Origin: Legionella sp. 515359
Lineage (GTDB): Bacteria; Pseudomonadota; Gammaproteobacteria; Legionellales; Legionellaceae
NCBI GenBank assembly: GCA_025941565.1
Contig: JAPCYN010000001.1
Coordinates: 115,361-179,360 of the forward strand
Length of the DNA: 64,000 bases
Reading direction: 5' to 3'
How positions within the stretch are numbered: the first letter of the stretch is position 1; each line of letters starts with the position of its first letter. The notes beneath the pieces were generated by a model. The model worked only from the letters and a program-made list of their open reading frames with translations, did no database searches and was not told the origin of the DNA. Shown in pieces: positions 35,644 through 45,373 of the stretch. Made by a program: the position numbers and the translations under genes.

Positions 35644-35696
35644 GGGGCGGCGAAGTGGAACCCGGGTTTCCTGACAGAGATTTCCCGGGTAGGGCG
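35644..35696. repeat. Unit of the GTAGCC/CCCGGG repeat family
   Basis: GGGGCGGCGAAGTGGAACCC then CCCGGG, with a second TTTCCCGGGTAGGGC about 20 bp later. It lies in the 77-bp gap between the convergent Aas-like and phaC genes. Confidence 0.55.
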
Positions 35697-35717
35697 TATG
35701 TTTTCATCGAGGCTCAT

Positions 35718-37460
35718 TTATTTTTTCAAAACATAACTACCCGGCGCATCCATTACTGGTTTTAAGGGTAATTGATTGAAATCAGGGGCGGAGATGAGTT
35801 TTCCTGAATGAGTTTTTAACCATTTTAACCATTCTGGCCACCAAGAACCTGGATGTTCTGTTGCTTGTTCCAGCCATTGCTCTGCATGGGCCGGCGCATG
35901 ATTATTGATTTTATAGCCGTATTTTTTCGCCTCAGGCGCATTGATAATTCCTGCAATATGGCCAGACCCACCAAGAACAAAGCGTTTGGAGCCATTCATT
36001 AGTTGAAAGCCCAGATAGGTGGTTTTCCATGGTGCGATATGATCTTTTTCAGTTGAGAGGAAAAAGGTGGGTATGTCAATCGTGCTGACATCAATTGGAA
36101 TATGGTTAAGATGGATCTTACCGGGTTTGGCCAGATGATTATGCAAATACATCCATCTTAAATATTGAGAATGCATTGTTGCTGGCATGTTGGTGGAATC
36201 TGAATTCCAATACAGTATATCGAAAGGAACCGGGTTTTTACCACGCAGATAATTTTTAATAAAGAAAGACCAAATTAAGTCATTTGCTCGTAGTGAGTTA
36301 AAACTTGAAGCCATAAATTTTCCAGCAAGATAGCCTTTAGACTTCATTTCATCCTCCAGTTTTGCAATTTGTTGTTCATCAATAAAAACAGCAATATCAC
36401 CTGGATCACTGAAATCAATCATTGAGGCTAAAAAGGTGGCACTACGAACGGAGTTGTCTTGTCGTGCTTTATTATAAGCAAGTAACATGGATAGCAGGGT
36501 GCCGCCGATACAAAATCCCATGATATTAACCTGCTTCACACCAAGTTGTTTTTGAATGGTGCTAATGGCGGTTAATGGTCCTTCATTTAAATAATCATAC
36601 AAACTTTTATGAGAGAAATTGGAGTCTGGATTAACCCAAGAAATGATAAATACGGTAATTCCTTGTTTTACTAACCACCCTACGAGTGAATTATGAGGGC
36701 TTAAATCCAGAATATAATATTTGTTTATCCAGGGTGGGGTAATAAGAAGAGGAATCGATTTTACTTTGCTGGTTTGGGGTGTGTATTGGATAAGCTCCAT
36801 CATGCTGTTACGGAAGACTACTTTTCCAGGAGTAATGGCGATATTTTTACCGAGCTTAAATGCATCCGTATCCGTCATTTTAATCATGAGACGTGAGGAA
36901 CCTACTTCCAGATCAGAAAGTAAATTATGAAGTCCATGCAATAAATTTTTGCCGTGACTTTTCAATGTTTCATCCATGAGCTGAGGATTAGTATGCAGAA
37001 AATTAGCTGGAGATAAAGCATCCAAATATTGCCTTGTGAAAAATTGCAGGCGTTTTGCTGTGTTTTTATCAGGATATTCCAGCGTTTCAAATAAAGTATT
37101 CATATGCTGACTGGCCAGAAGGTAGTGTTGGGTCAACATATTGAAAAAAGGATTATTGAGCCAGTCCTCCTCACGAAAACGTGGATCATTGATGGGCATC
37201 GGCGTCCCATTCAACCAATGCTGCATTTGGGCTTGGGCCAAATTAATGGCGTCTTGCCAATATGCGAGTTGCATTTCCCAAATTTTTTCAGGATTCTGTA
37301 GCAGAATACTCATTACATTTTGGAAGTGCTCCGTCAACTCGATATATTGATTGACTATCATGGGAATTTGTAAAGGAGTTTCCTTTATATCAGAAATAAT
37401 TTGCAGGCTTTTTTCAGCTATAGCCTGCAATAACTCACCAAGTTCTTTGTCATGGGTCAT
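35718..37460 (-). CDS. phaC: Class I poly(3-hydroxyalkanoate) synthase PhaC
   Basis: Polymerises hydroxyacyl-CoA into PHA storage granules; Legionella store polyhydroxybutyrate for survival in the environment. The start at 37460 (MTHDKELGELLQAIAEK) has AGGAG 6 bases upstream, giving 580 residues. The lipase-box Cys is in GFCIGG (C317), with the catalytic Asp in EKDHIAPW and His in GGSGHIAG near the C-terminus. The N-terminal PHA-synthase domain is seen in WQDAINLAQAQMQHWLNG. phaA/phaB are not adjacent. Confidence 0.94.
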   Translation of the reverse strand: MTHDKELGELLQAIAEKSLQIISDIKETPLQIPMIVNQYIELTEHFQNVMSILLQNPEKIWEMQLAYWQDAINLAQAQMQHWLNGTPMPINDPRFREEDWLNNPFFNMLTQHYLLASQHMNTLFETLEYPDKNTAKRLQFFTRQYLDALSPANFLHTNPQLMDETLKSHGKNLLHGLHNLLSDLEVGSSRLMIKMTDTDAFKLGKNIAITPGKVVFRNSMMELIQYTPQTSKVKSIPLLITPPWINKYYILDLSPHNSLVGWLVKQGITVFIISWVNPDSNFSHKSLYDYLNEGPLTAISTIQKQLGVKQVNIMGFCIGGTLLSMLLAYNKARQDNSVRSATFLASMIDFSDPGDIAVFIDEQQIAKLEDEMKSKGYLAGKFMASSFNSLRANDLIWSFFIKNYLRGKNPVPFDILYWNSDSTNMPATMHSQYLRWMYLHNHLAKPGKIHLNHIPIDVSTIDIPTFFLSTEKDHIAPWKTTYLGFQLMNGSKRFVLGGSGHIAGIINAPEAKKYGYKINNHAPAHAEQWLEQATEHPGSWWPEWLKWLKTHSGKLISAPDFNQLPLKPVMDAPGSYVLKK

Positions 37461-37524
37461 CCTAACTCCTGGAGACAAATGAATAAGAGTCTATTTTGGT
37501 TTTTTTATTGGTGTTTAGCAAGTT

Positions 37525-38286
37525 TTATTGATGTTTAAAAGACTGTTTATACTCATTGATTACATCATGAGAGTTATCAACATCTTCTTGGGTTTTTGTT
37601 TTTGCTGTAGACCAAAAGGAATCTTGAGATGCATAAATGAAAATAGGGAAAATAAATACACAGCTTAGAGCAATACAAAAGTTCTGAAATTTTTCTTTGA
37701 GTCCACGATGTTTGTCAATCCCATGGCCCTCTGCATTTTTATAAGCTTGAGCATATTCTGCTTGATCCGTTTCCACTAAACTATCTTTTTTACAAACACC
37801 CAATGTAGTGTGCATCAGTGATTTGCTGAGAACTAAAGCGGCATCACCCGCTTTACGGGATGGCTCGAACCATGAGTTTTTTAAACGAAGTCCATCAAGT
37901 TCAATGGGATAGAGGGCTGCGAATACTTTTTGGTGCTTATTGTCTACGATCCTCTCTTCCTCCTTTAATGTTGCAATAACAGGTTCTAATACTGAATCAA
38001 GAAGAAAAGCCTTCTCTTTATTTTTCATAAATTCGTTACTTTGAATTTGCTGAATGTTTTCAGATTGTGTTTCAGTGATACATATACCTCTAATTGCTTC
38101 TTTAACTAAAGGCTCAATTTCTGCATAAATTTCATCTGTTCCAATTTTTCCTTTAGCATTTTTTTTCGCTGTTGAATGAGCCGAGTTAAATAATTCGATA
38201 CAAGCGTCTATAAATACACTTTCATTTTTATCAGGATCAAGTAAATACTTTAAAAAAGCACGGCGAAAAGCTTCTTGAACAGACAT
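37525..38286 (-). CDS. Unknown protein with C-terminal membrane anchor
   Basis: 253-residue protein I do not recognise. It is largely polar and helical, with one membrane segment near the C-terminus (about residues 203-221, FQNFCIALSCVFIFPIFIYA). A ~32-residue hydrophilic tail follows, containing TKTQEDVDNSHDVINEYKQSF. No signal peptide. It sits in a stretch with phaC, an SDR and an ankyrin protein. That position and the lack of a known family make a Legionella-specific protein or Dot/Icm substrate possible, but this is inference only. Confidence 0.65.
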   Translation of the reverse strand: MSVQEAFRRAFLKYLLDPDKNESVFIDACIELFNSAHSTAKKNAKGKIGTDEIYAEIEPLVKEAIRGICITETQSENIQQIQSNEFMKNKEKAFLLDSVLEPVIATLKEEERIVDNKHQKVFAALYPIELDGLRLKNSWFEPSRKAGDAALVLSKSLMHTTLGVCKKDSLVETDQAEYAQAYKNAEGHGIDKHRGLKEKFQNFCIALSCVFIFPIFIYASQDSFWSTAKTKTQEDVDNSHDVINEYKQSFKHQ

Positions 38287-38415
38287 AATAGGATCTTTTT
38301 GAATAATGCTAGCTTATATTATACAAGAAGATCATTAAATGATCATTAAGTGCTTTTTATTGAAAGTGGGTTTATGTGGTGGGTATTTAGGATTTGAGTA
38401 AAAAAATACCATTTT

Positions 38416-39060
38416 CTACCAAGCTCTCATTTTTCCTTCGTGCCAGAAACTGCCGCTTTTCTTTTTCTTATTGACCAAATCATAGAGTTCTTGGGCTGTT
38501 TTAGAAGGGAGCTTTGGTGCATGCTTGGTTCCCATATCCGTTTTGACCCAGCCCGGGTCAAAACTGGAGACAGTGATTTCGGGTAACCTTTTTGCCAGAA
38601 GCAGGGTATACATGTTCAAGCATGATTTTGACATTTTGTAGTGCGGCGCCGAAGCAGAGTCATTGGAACTGAAAGTGCCCCATCCTGAAGAGATATTAAT
38701 GATTTGGGCAGCATTGGGATTTAATTTGGGGATGCATTGCTCGGTTAATTCAATTGTTCCAAATACATTAACGGCAAAAGTTTCTCTTAGCTGACTCAGG
38801 ATAATTTTCTCTTCACGCCAATCGTCCAACAGTACGGCCGCATTGTTAATTAACACATCAAATTTTGGCAGTTTTTCAACAAAATGATTAATTTGCTCTG
38901 AATCGACCAAATTCAGCGGATAAATTTTTAGGTTTTTGTGTTTTAAAGGAGTGTCGCCATGTGTTGAAGTTCCAATAACGGACCATTCATTCATTAAAAA
39001 TATTTTGGCTGTTTCTAATCCTATCCCTCGACTAATTCCTGTAATTACTAGAGTATTCAC
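38416..39060 (-). CDS. Short-chain dehydrogenase/reductase
   Basis: 214-residue SDR of the classical type with a GTG start at 39060 and GGAG 11 bases upstream. The NAD(P) motif is TGISRGIGLE near the N-terminus, NNAA follows (LINNAAVLL), the Ser is in IINISSGWG and the Tyr-Lys pair in HYKMSKS. No substrate can be inferred. It resembles carbonyl-reductase-like or CsgA-like SDRs. Confidence 0.85.
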   Translation of the reverse strand: MNTLVITGISRGIGLETAKIFLMNEWSVIGTSTHGDTPLKHKNLKIYPLNLVDSEQINHFVEKLPKFDVLINNAAVLLDDWREEKIILSQLRETFAVNVFGTIELTEQCIPKLNPNAAQIINISSGWGTFSSNDSASAPHYKMSKSCLNMYTLLLAKRLPEITVSSFDPGWVKTDMGTKHAPKLPSKTAQELYDLVNKKKKSGSFWHEGKMRAW

Positions 39061-39126
39061 AGTCTATTTTCTCCATAAAGTATTTCTATAACTTCACGGT
39101 CATTATGTTAAGAACACGTTCTCTTG

Positions 39127-39162
39127 TCTACATCCCACCTCCTCGCGACTTGTTCGCGGGAT
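39127..39162. repeat. Palindromic CGCGGG segment
   Basis: CTCGCGACTTGTTCGCGGGA at 39142-39161 folds on itself (CGCGA/TCGCG). Read on the - strand it contains AACAAGTCGCGAGG, which resembles GAGCAAGTCGCGGGACGTAG at 40223-40242 and GACAAGCCGCGGGGCGTAG near 4032. It lies in the 288-bp gap before the CaaX ankyrin gene, which otherwise contains no supported gene. Confidence 0.45.
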
Positions 39163-39348
39163 CTAAGAATCATGCAACATCATTGGATTGTATTGGAATT
39201 TATAACGAGTAGCATGCTTGTTTTTTCAAAGATTTTGTTCCGTATAAAGGTTTTTTTATGTAAAAATCATTCTCTTAATGTTTCCTTAACGATCGACCTT
39301 TACACTCGGCAAATACTTTGGGTAATAAATATACAAAAGGAGGGTGGG

Positions 39349-40062
39349 ATGTTCTCAAAAACAATTGAAAAATCAGGATTAGATAATTTCCATAATAGAT
39401 TAATGATAGCTATTACAAAATTCTCCAAGAACCCTAGTAATGATCTTTTGAATAATATTCTTCTTTTTAATCATATTCTTCTTTTAATAAAAGAAGCAAA
39501 AAATGTGGGATACGATCTTCGTTTAAATGATAGGAAATCTAAATATACTCCGATTCATTTTGCTGTTACAAAAATAACACTTCAAAATGAAAAACAAATG
39601 ATGAGGATTTTGCAGATTTTACTAGACAATGGTGCCGATATTAATAAATCATCTACAGATGATGGAGAGTTTACGCCATTACATACTGCTGCTCGAAGAG
39701 CCTTACCTAATACAGTAGCATGGTTGCTAGAAAAGGGAGCCAATAAAAATGTAAAAGATAAAAAATATGGTGCACCCTATAAAACGGCACTTGATTATGT
39801 TAACAAATCTTTAAATGTGGGTAATAATGACCCAGCAAAAATTGTTTGTATTACGCAAATCCAATCGCTTTTCAATGAACCTTCTCTATCTGCGCAAACT
39901 GATTTAAGAGAAAAGAGTAGAAATGCATTTTCGACAGAAGCAAATTCACAACCTAAACTTGTGAAAGTAAGCCAGGTCGGGTTTTATTCCAAACCACTGA
40001 AACAGTTTGGTGATGCTCCTTACAAGGAAGAGGATGATTGTGAAATCTGCATAATTTCTTAG
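39349..40062 (+). CDS. Ankyrin-repeat protein ending in a CaaX box (putative Dot/Icm effector)
   Basis: 237 residues from ATG 39349, which has AGGAGG 6 bases upstream; frame upstream to 39124 is open but not translated with support. Ankyrin repeats at about 66-99 (YTPIHFAV...LLDNGADIN) and 107-135 (EFTPLHTAARR...LLEKGANKN), with a weaker third repeat after 143. The C-terminus is KEEDDCEICIIS: Cys234-Ile-Ile-Ser is a eukaryotic prenylation motif, Cys231 might be palmitoylated, and the acidic run fits an E-block secretion signal. Bacteria do not farnesylate; L. pneumophila AnkB is a known CaaX-bearing ankyrin effector. A role in host membranes is inferred. Confidence 0.8.
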   Translation: MFSKTIEKSGLDNFHNRLMIAITKFSKNPSNDLLNNILLFNHILLLIKEAKNVGYDLRLNDRKSKYTPIHFAVTKITLQNEKQMMRILQILLDNGADINKSSTDDGEFTPLHTAARRALPNTVAWLLEKGANKNVKDKKYGAPYKTALDYVNKSLNVGNNDPAKIVCITQIQSLFNEPSLSAQTDLREKSRNAFSTEANSQPKLVKVSQVGFYSKPLKQFGDAPYKEEDDCEICIIS

Positions 40063-40175
40063 GAAAGTAGGGGCTGTGACATTTGATCTTCCGACGCCGA
40101 TGCGCCTATTCGATGCCGGACTATAAATAAAATCAATAAACTAGGATTACCCAAAAGTGTGGCTGTTTTTTAAGC

Positions 40176-40192
40176 AGCCCCGTTAAGGGGCT
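40176..40192. other. Small GC stem-loop
   Basis: AGCCCC (40176-40181) and GGGGCT (40187-40192) pair around GTTAA, in the 217-bp gap between the CaaX ankyrin gene and purH. No T run on either strand. Confidence 0.35.
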
Positions 40193-40279
40193 AGTGAAGC
40201 TCTGAATAGATGCAACAACGCCGAGCAAGTCGCGGGACGTAGTGATAAGGTTTATGTTACATGTATTTTTTTCTACACA

Positions 40280-41869
40280 TCAATGCTTAAAGTGGCGCAC
40301 TCCAGTGAATACCATAATTATTCCGTGTTCTTCAGCACAAGCGATAATTTGGGCATCTCTGATCGAACCACCTGGTTGAATAATAGCAGAGATTCCCGCT
40401 TCTGCAGCAATCTCTACCGTATCGGGAAAAGGAATAAATGCATCAGAAGCCATGACTGCGCCATGAGGGTCAAATCCCATTTGTGCTGCCTGCCAAAGAC
40501 CAATGCGGGCGCTCATAACCCGACTCGTTTGGCCTCCTCCCAAACCGATTGTTGCTGCGTCTTTAGCATAAACAATTGCATTGGATTTCACATGTTTTAC
40601 TGCAAGCCAGGCAAACATTAAATCATTCATTTGCTGTTCGGATGGTTTATTCTGAGTCATGGTTTTAAATTCATAACTACCCAGCGAAAGTGAGTCATGT
40701 TCTTGTACCAGTAACCCTCCATCTACTTTTTTCATGTTTAAGCGAAATGCATCGTCCTGCTTCCAGTATCCAGTAGACAAGACACGAATATTTTCTTTGC
40801 TGGCAAGAATTTCCCTGGCTTCATCACTTATTTCAGGGGCGACAATGACTTCTACAAATTGATTTTCAACAATGGTTTTTGCAGTAGTGCCATCTAATTT
40901 TTGGTTAAACGCGATGATGCCACCATAGGCTGAGGATGGGTCGCATTGAAAAGCCTTGCGATACGCGTTAAGGGGCGAATCACTTAGGGCAATTCCACAA
41001 GGATTAGCATGCTTGATAATAACACAAACCGGTTTTTCACAAGAAAACGATTTAGTACAATCTAATGCCGCATCAGCATCCAGAATGTTGTTATAAGATA
41101 ATTGTTTTCCTTGCAGTAATTGCGCAGCGCCTAAAGATCCGGACGCAACATTTTTATCAACATAAAAAGCAGCTTGTTGGTGCGGATTTTCACCATAGCG
41201 CAAGTCGGTTATTTTATTAAATTGACAGGTCAGGACATCTGGAAAGCCACAGGGAGCGTATTGTTCATCCAGGGTAGTCAGATAATTAGTAATTGCTGCA
41301 TCATAGGCGGCTGTATGGGCGAAGGCTTTTTTAGCTAAGCTAAATCCCCAGTCAGAAGGAATTTTTTGGGTTTTTAGGTAGTGAATCAGTGCGGTATAAT
41401 CTTCAGGTTTTACTACCACAAAAGTGTGTGCATGATTTTTCGCTGCGGAGCGAATCATGGCTGGCCCGCCAATATCAATATTTTCGATAGCCTCATTGAA
41501 ATTACAGTCAGGTCTACTGATGGTTTGTTCAAATGGGTATAAATTAATTACAAGTAAATCGATGGGCTTGATTGCGTGATCTTTTAGGGTTTTTTCATCT
41601 TTTTTTCCACGAGCCAACAAGCCTGCGTGAATCGCTGGGTGCAAGGTTTTAACCCTGCCATCCAACATTTCAGGAAAGCCCGTACATTCACTAACATCGA
41701 TAACCGGCAATTTATGTTCTTTGAGTAATGCGGCAGTATTTCCCGTTGCGATAAGCTCCACGCCCATTTGGTGGAGCACTTTGCCCAACTCCACGATGCC
41801 CCGTTTATCGGAAACACTAAGCAGAGCTCTTTGGGGTTTAAATGTAGAGAATGTATGTTCTTGGATCAT
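40280..41869 (-). CDS. purH: Bifunctional AICAR formyltransferase / IMP cyclohydrolase PurH
   Basis: Catalyses the last two steps of IMP synthesis. 529 residues (E. coli 529). N-terminal cyclohydrolase domain: RALLSVSDKRGIVELGK, LDGRVKTLHPAIHAG and VVNLYPFEQ-like LLVINLYPFEQTI. C-terminal transformylase: DLRYGENPHQQAAFY, KHANPCG (with the catalytic Lys-His), SDAFIPFPDTVEIAAEAG, and GVRHFKH at the end. It is followed downstream by a 217-bp spacer; upstream lie 142 bp and prmA on the same strand. Confidence 0.97.
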   Translation of the reverse strand: MIQEHTFSTFKPQRALLSVSDKRGIVELGKVLHQMGVELIATGNTAALLKEHKLPVIDVSECTGFPEMLDGRVKTLHPAIHAGLLARGKKDEKTLKDHAIKPIDLLVINLYPFEQTISRPDCNFNEAIENIDIGGPAMIRSAAKNHAHTFVVVKPEDYTALIHYLKTQKIPSDWGFSLAKKAFAHTAAYDAAITNYLTTLDEQYAPCGFPDVLTCQFNKITDLRYGENPHQQAAFYVDKNVASGSLGAAQLLQGKQLSYNNILDADAALDCTKSFSCEKPVCVIIKHANPCGIALSDSPLNAYRKAFQCDPSSAYGGIIAFNQKLDGTTAKTIVENQFVEVIVAPEISDEAREILASKENIRVLSTGYWKQDDAFRLNMKKVDGGLLVQEHDSLSLGSYEFKTMTQNKPSEQQMNDLMFAWLAVKHVKSNAIVYAKDAATIGLGGGQTSRVMSARIGLWQAAQMGFDPHGAVMASDAFIPFPDTVEIAAEAGISAIIQPGGSIRDAQIIACAEEHGIIMVFTGVRHFKH

Positions 41870-41888
41870 TATAACTTCCTTAACTATG

Positions 41889-41911
41889 CAACGAAGCGAA
41901 ACCCGGGCAAT
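41889..41911. repeat. Partial unit of the GTAGCC/CCCGGG repeat family
   Basis: GCAACGAAGCGAAACCCGGG matches the second half of the dispersed unit. It lies between prmA and purH. A further hairpin, CCTGTTT/AAACAGG, lies at 41935-41960 in the same 142-bp gap. Confidence 0.5.
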
Positions 41912-42011
41912 CTAGAGTCCGTTTTCAATTTTGCCTGTTTGAGCAAAAAGGGAAACAGGTCCTAATCTCAGGATATGTTTTGCGCCTTCACGAAAGCAAC
42001 ATTACAACAAT

Positions 42012-42887
42012 TTAATTTGTTTTATGTGTAAAAGCCAATAATGACCATCCATTAAGATTTTCCTGATGCGCCGCAGTAAATACTGAAGCGTACGTTTCAA
42101 TGAGTTCAAGAGCTTGTTCTTCCAGGATCCCTGATACAACGAGCATCCCTTCAGGGTTTAGCAATTGGTGAAAGCGTTCTTTCAGGATAATTAATGGTGC
42201 CAGCAAAATGTTTGCGATAATTAAATCTACGGGTTTATCTAACACATTGGGCATACTAATGGATAATTTATGTTCATCAAGTTCATTTGCTAAAGCATTG
42301 TTTTGAGTCGCTTGCAGGGCTTGCTGATCAATATCGACCGCATGCACTTCTGCCGCTCCCAATTTTAATGCAGCTAAAGACAGGATCCCTGAGCCACAAC
42401 CGTAATCTATGATGGATTTATTTTTTAAATCAGCGTGTTCTAACCAGGTTAAGCATAAAGCAGTCGTGGGATGAGTTCCGGTACCAAAAGCCAAGCCTGG
42501 GTCTAACATGAGGTTGACTGCATTGGGTTCAGGTGGAGTTGACCAAGTGGGGCAGATCCAGAGGCGTTGGCCAAAACGTTGCGGTTTGAAATCGTCCATC
42601 CAGGCTCTTTCCCAGTCTTTATCTTCCAGAACCTCAAGCGTACACGTTAACCCAGGGTACGTTTGCATTACATGATCTCGGGTGTATTGCGCCTGGAAAA
42701 CTTCTGAAAATAAGGCCTGAATAACGACTTCAGGCCATAGTGGTGTTGTTCCTGGTTCCGGTTCAAGAACCGGATTGTCATTTTTGTCGGTGAGCATAAT
42801 GGATAGCGCACCGAACTCTTCCAATTCCTCGCTAAGCAGTTCTATTTCCTGGCTTGGACAATGTTCTATTTTTAATTGAAACCACAC
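42012..42887 (-). CDS. prmA: Ribosomal protein L11 methyltransferase PrmA
   Basis: SAM-dependent enzyme that trimethylates ribosomal protein L11. 291 residues with a GTG start at 42887, 4 bases after the accC stop, with AAGGA inside the accC end. Motifs: LMLDPGLAFGTGTHPTTALCL, IDYGCGSGILSLAALKLGA, and IIANILLAPLI. It follows accB-accC in many gammaproteobacteria, as here. Confidence 0.94.
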   Translation of the reverse strand: MWFQLKIEHCPSQEIELLSEELEEFGALSIMLTDKNDNPVLEPEPGTTPLWPEVVIQALFSEVFQAQYTRDHVMQTYPGLTCTLEVLEDKDWERAWMDDFKPQRFGQRLWICPTWSTPPEPNAVNLMLDPGLAFGTGTHPTTALCLTWLEHADLKNKSIIDYGCGSGILSLAALKLGAAEVHAVDIDQQALQATQNNALANELDEHKLSISMPNVLDKPVDLIIANILLAPLIILKERFHQLLNPEGMLVVSGILEEQALELIETYASVFTAAHQENLNGWSLLAFTHKTN

Positions 42888-42891
42888 GGCA

Positions 42892-44232
42892 TTAATCCTT
42901 CAGCATTTTTTCCAGATAGTGAATATTAGTGCCACCCGCTATAAAAGATTGGTCATGGAAAATACGTTGATGTAATTCAATATTGGTTTTTATACCATCA
43001 ATAATGATTTCATCGAGTGCATTTCTCATTCTTCCGATAGCTTCTGCACGAGTTGACCCGTAACTAATCAGTTTGCCTATCATGGAATCGTAATTCGGTG
43101 GAACGGTATAGCTGCTGTAAATATGGGAATCAAAGCGAATACCTGGGCCACCGGGTTGATGCAATAATTTTATCGTTCCAGGTGATGGCATGAACGTTTT
43201 TGCATCTTCTGCATTGATTCGGCACTCGATTGCATGGCCACGCAGTTTTATGTCTTCCTGAGTAAGTGTCATCGGTATGTCACTGGCAATTTTGATTTGT
43301 TCTTTAATCAAATCAATTCCGGTGATCATTTCAGTGACAGGATGCTCAACCTGGATTCGTGTATTCATTTCAATAAAATAAAAACACTCGTCTTGATATA
43401 GGAATTCAAAAGTCCCGGCACCACGATATTGCAAATCTTGGCATGCTTTGACTACAGAGGCGCCAATTTTATTTCTCAACTCAGGACTAATCCCTGGCGC
43501 GGGTGCTTCTTCTACTACTTTTTGATGACGTCTTTGCATGGAGCAGTCACGTTCACCTAAATGAATGGCTTTACCTTTACCATCGCCAAGTACTTGAAAT
43601 TCAATATGGCGAGGATTTTCCAGGAATTTTTCCATGTAAACAATGGGGTTATTAAATGCGGCTTTCGCTTCGCTACGAGTCAGTGCTATAGAGTTGAGCA
43701 GATTTGCTTCACTATGAACGACACGCATGCCACGTCCACCACCACCACCTGCGGCTTTAATGATAACGGGATAGCCAATTTTGCGGGCAACTTCCAGGTT
43801 TAAATGATCGTCATCAGACAAGGGGCCATCCGAGCCAGGAACACAGGGAACCCCAGCAGCTTTCATGGCGTTGATAGCAGATACTTTATCACCCATAAGG
43901 CGAATGGTATCGCCCCGAGGACCGATAAAACGAAATCCACTCTGTTCTACTATTTCCGCGAAATCAGCATTTTCAGAAAGAAACCCATAACCAGGATGAA
44001 TTGCTACGGCATCAGTAATTTCTGCAGCAGAAATAATCGCTGGGATGTTGAGGTAACTTCTTTGCGCTGGAGCAGGGCCTATGCATACCGTTTCATCAGC
44101 AAGACGAACATGTAATAAATCTTTATCTACATCGGAATGTACGGCTACAGTCTGAATGCCAAGCTCTTTACACGCACGCAAAATACGAAGAGCGATTTCA
44201 CCTCTGTTGGCAATAACAATTTTACTGAGCAT
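42892..44232 (-). CDS. accC: Biotin carboxylase subunit of acetyl-CoA carboxylase
   Basis: ATP-grasp enzyme that carboxylates biotin on AccB, the first step of fatty-acid synthesis. 446 residues (E. coli 449). Motifs: [33 protein letters not shown], the glycine-rich loop [34 protein letters not shown], and [14 protein letters not shown]. It starts 11 bp after accB; the order aroQ-accB-accC-prmA forms one operon. Confidence 0.97.
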   Translation of the reverse strand: MLSKIVIANRGEIALRILRACKELGIQTVAVHSDVDKDLLHVRLADETVCIGPAPAQRSYLNIPAIISAAEITDAVAIHPGYGFLSENADFAEIVEQSGFRFIGPRGDTIRLMGDKVSAINAMKAAGVPCVPGSDGPLSDDDHLNLEVARKIGYPVIIKAAGGGGGRGMRVVHSEANLLNSIALTRSEAKAAFNNPIVYMEKFLENPRHIEFQVLGDGKGKAIHLGERDCSMQRRHQKVVEEAPAPGISPELRNKIGASVVKACQDLQYRGAGTFEFLYQDECFYFIEMNTRIQVEHPVTEMITGIDLIKEQIKIASDIPMTLTQEDIKLRGHAIECRINAEDAKTFMPSPGTIKLLHQPGGPGIRFDSHIYSSYTVPPNYDSMIGKLISYGSTRAEAIGRMRNALDEIIIDGIKTNIELHQRIFHDQSFIAGGTNIHYLEKMLKD

Positions 44233-44243
44233 GGATGCATCCT

Positions 44244-44723
44244 CTATTCTATGACAAACAGGACCTGATCGTATTCAACAGGTTCTCCATTAGCGACGAG
44301 TATTTCTACGATTTTACCGGCGCGATCCGCTTCAATTTCATTAAACATTTTCATGGCTTCAACAATACATAAAACATCGCCGGACTTGACTGTTTGGCCA
44401 ACAGTCACGAAAGGAGGGCTTTCTGGTGATGGAGAAGTGTACATTGTACCCACCATAGGAGAGCGAATGTTGTGGCCTGAAGCAGTAGGTACAGGCTTAC
44501 TTTCCTGGTGCGACGCCATTGGAACATGGGTATTATTTACAGCAGGTTGTGACCCTTGATGTGGTGCAGGCGTAGAAATATAGTGAACTTGAGGATGTTC
44601 TATTGCAGGCGCACTGCTATGACGGCTTAGTCTTAGCGATTCTTCACCTTCTTTAATTTCAATTTCAGAAATGCCAGTTTCTTCCAGCAATTCAATTAAT
44701 TTTCTGATTTTACGAATGTCCAT
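44244..44723 (-). CDS. accB: Biotin carboxyl carrier protein of acetyl-CoA carboxylase
   Basis: 159 residues from ATG 44723 ([20 protein letters not shown]); a longer frame would need a TTG. The N-terminal coiled region leads to a Pro/Ala/His-rich linker (about 40-85) and the biotinyl domain, with the biotinylated Lys125 in EAMKM. The start overlaps the aroQ 3' end by 14 bp, implying coupling. Confidence 0.96.
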   Translation of the reverse strand: MDIRKIRKLIELLEETGISEIEIKEGEESLRLSRHSSAPAIEHPQVHYISTPAPHQGSQPAVNNTHVPMASHQESKPVPTASGHNIRSPMVGTMYTSPSPESPPFVTVGQTVKSGDVLCIVEAMKMFNEIEADRAGKIVEILVANGEPVEYDQVLFVIE

Positions 44724-45162
44724 TATTTGATTCTCTTTCAATAATTGATGTTAATGCTAATGAATACCCTTGCGCACCAAAGCCACTGATAGTACCTTTT
44801 GCTACATCAGAAAAATAGGAGTGGTGACGAAAAGGTTCGCGGGAATAAATATTACTGATATGTACTTCGATAAATGGGATTGCAACAGCACATAAGGCAT
44901 CCCTTAAAGCCACGCTGGTATGTGTAAACCCTGCGGGATTAAAAATTATATAATCTATTTTGTCGATACGGGCCTGGTGAATTGCTTGAATTAAATCTGC
45001 TTCAGAGTTGCTTTGATAGCAGTTTAATGTAAATCCTGCTTGTGTTGCTTCTTTGATTAAACGCGTATTAATATGATTCAGCGTTGTCGCTCCATAAATT
45101 GAAGGTTCTCGAGTTCCCAGGAGATTCAAATTTGGTCCATGTAAAACCAGAATTTTTTTCAT
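44710..45162 (-). CDS. aroQ: Type II 3-dehydroquinate dehydratase
   Basis: Third step of the shikimate pathway. 150 residues from ATG 45162 ([20 protein letters not shown]), which is exactly the family N-terminus; the frame extends upstream without family support. The segments [34 protein letters not shown] and [17 protein letters not shown] carry the active-site residues (Tyr, Asn, His, Arg). First gene of the aroQ-accB-accC-prmA operon. The 211-bp region upstream is shared with the divergent MFS gene. Confidence 0.95.
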   Translation of the reverse strand: MKKILVLHGPNLNLLGTREPSIYGATTLNHINTRLIKEATQAGFTLNCYQSNSEADLIQAIHQARIDKIDYIIFNPAGFTHTSVALRDALCAVAIPFIEVHISNIYSREPFRHHSYFSDVAKGTISGFGAQGYSLALTSIIERESNNGHS

Positions 45163-45373
45163 GTTTTCGTTAGTATCGAGCAATTTTTGCAGATTTTGCC
45201 TGATCTTCCTAAAATTGTCCATATATCTCCGAGGATATCTACATGATCTCCACTTTTTTTATATTTTTGTTATCTGATATTTGGGTGAAAATTTGCTCGC
45301 TTTGCAAGTGTAACCTAGACTATTAAATTAGATAATGATTAATGGTCAATTTTTCTGGAGAAAGGACTATTTA

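Noticed and set aside
39124-39348. 75-codon N-terminal extension of the CaaX ankyrin gene
   Set aside because: No ribosome site at its start, no similarity to ankyrin proteins, and AGGAGG sits right before the ATG at 39349.
40176-40192. Terminator for purH
   Set aside because: The stem has no T run on the - strand side, and lies ~90 bp beyond the purH stop.
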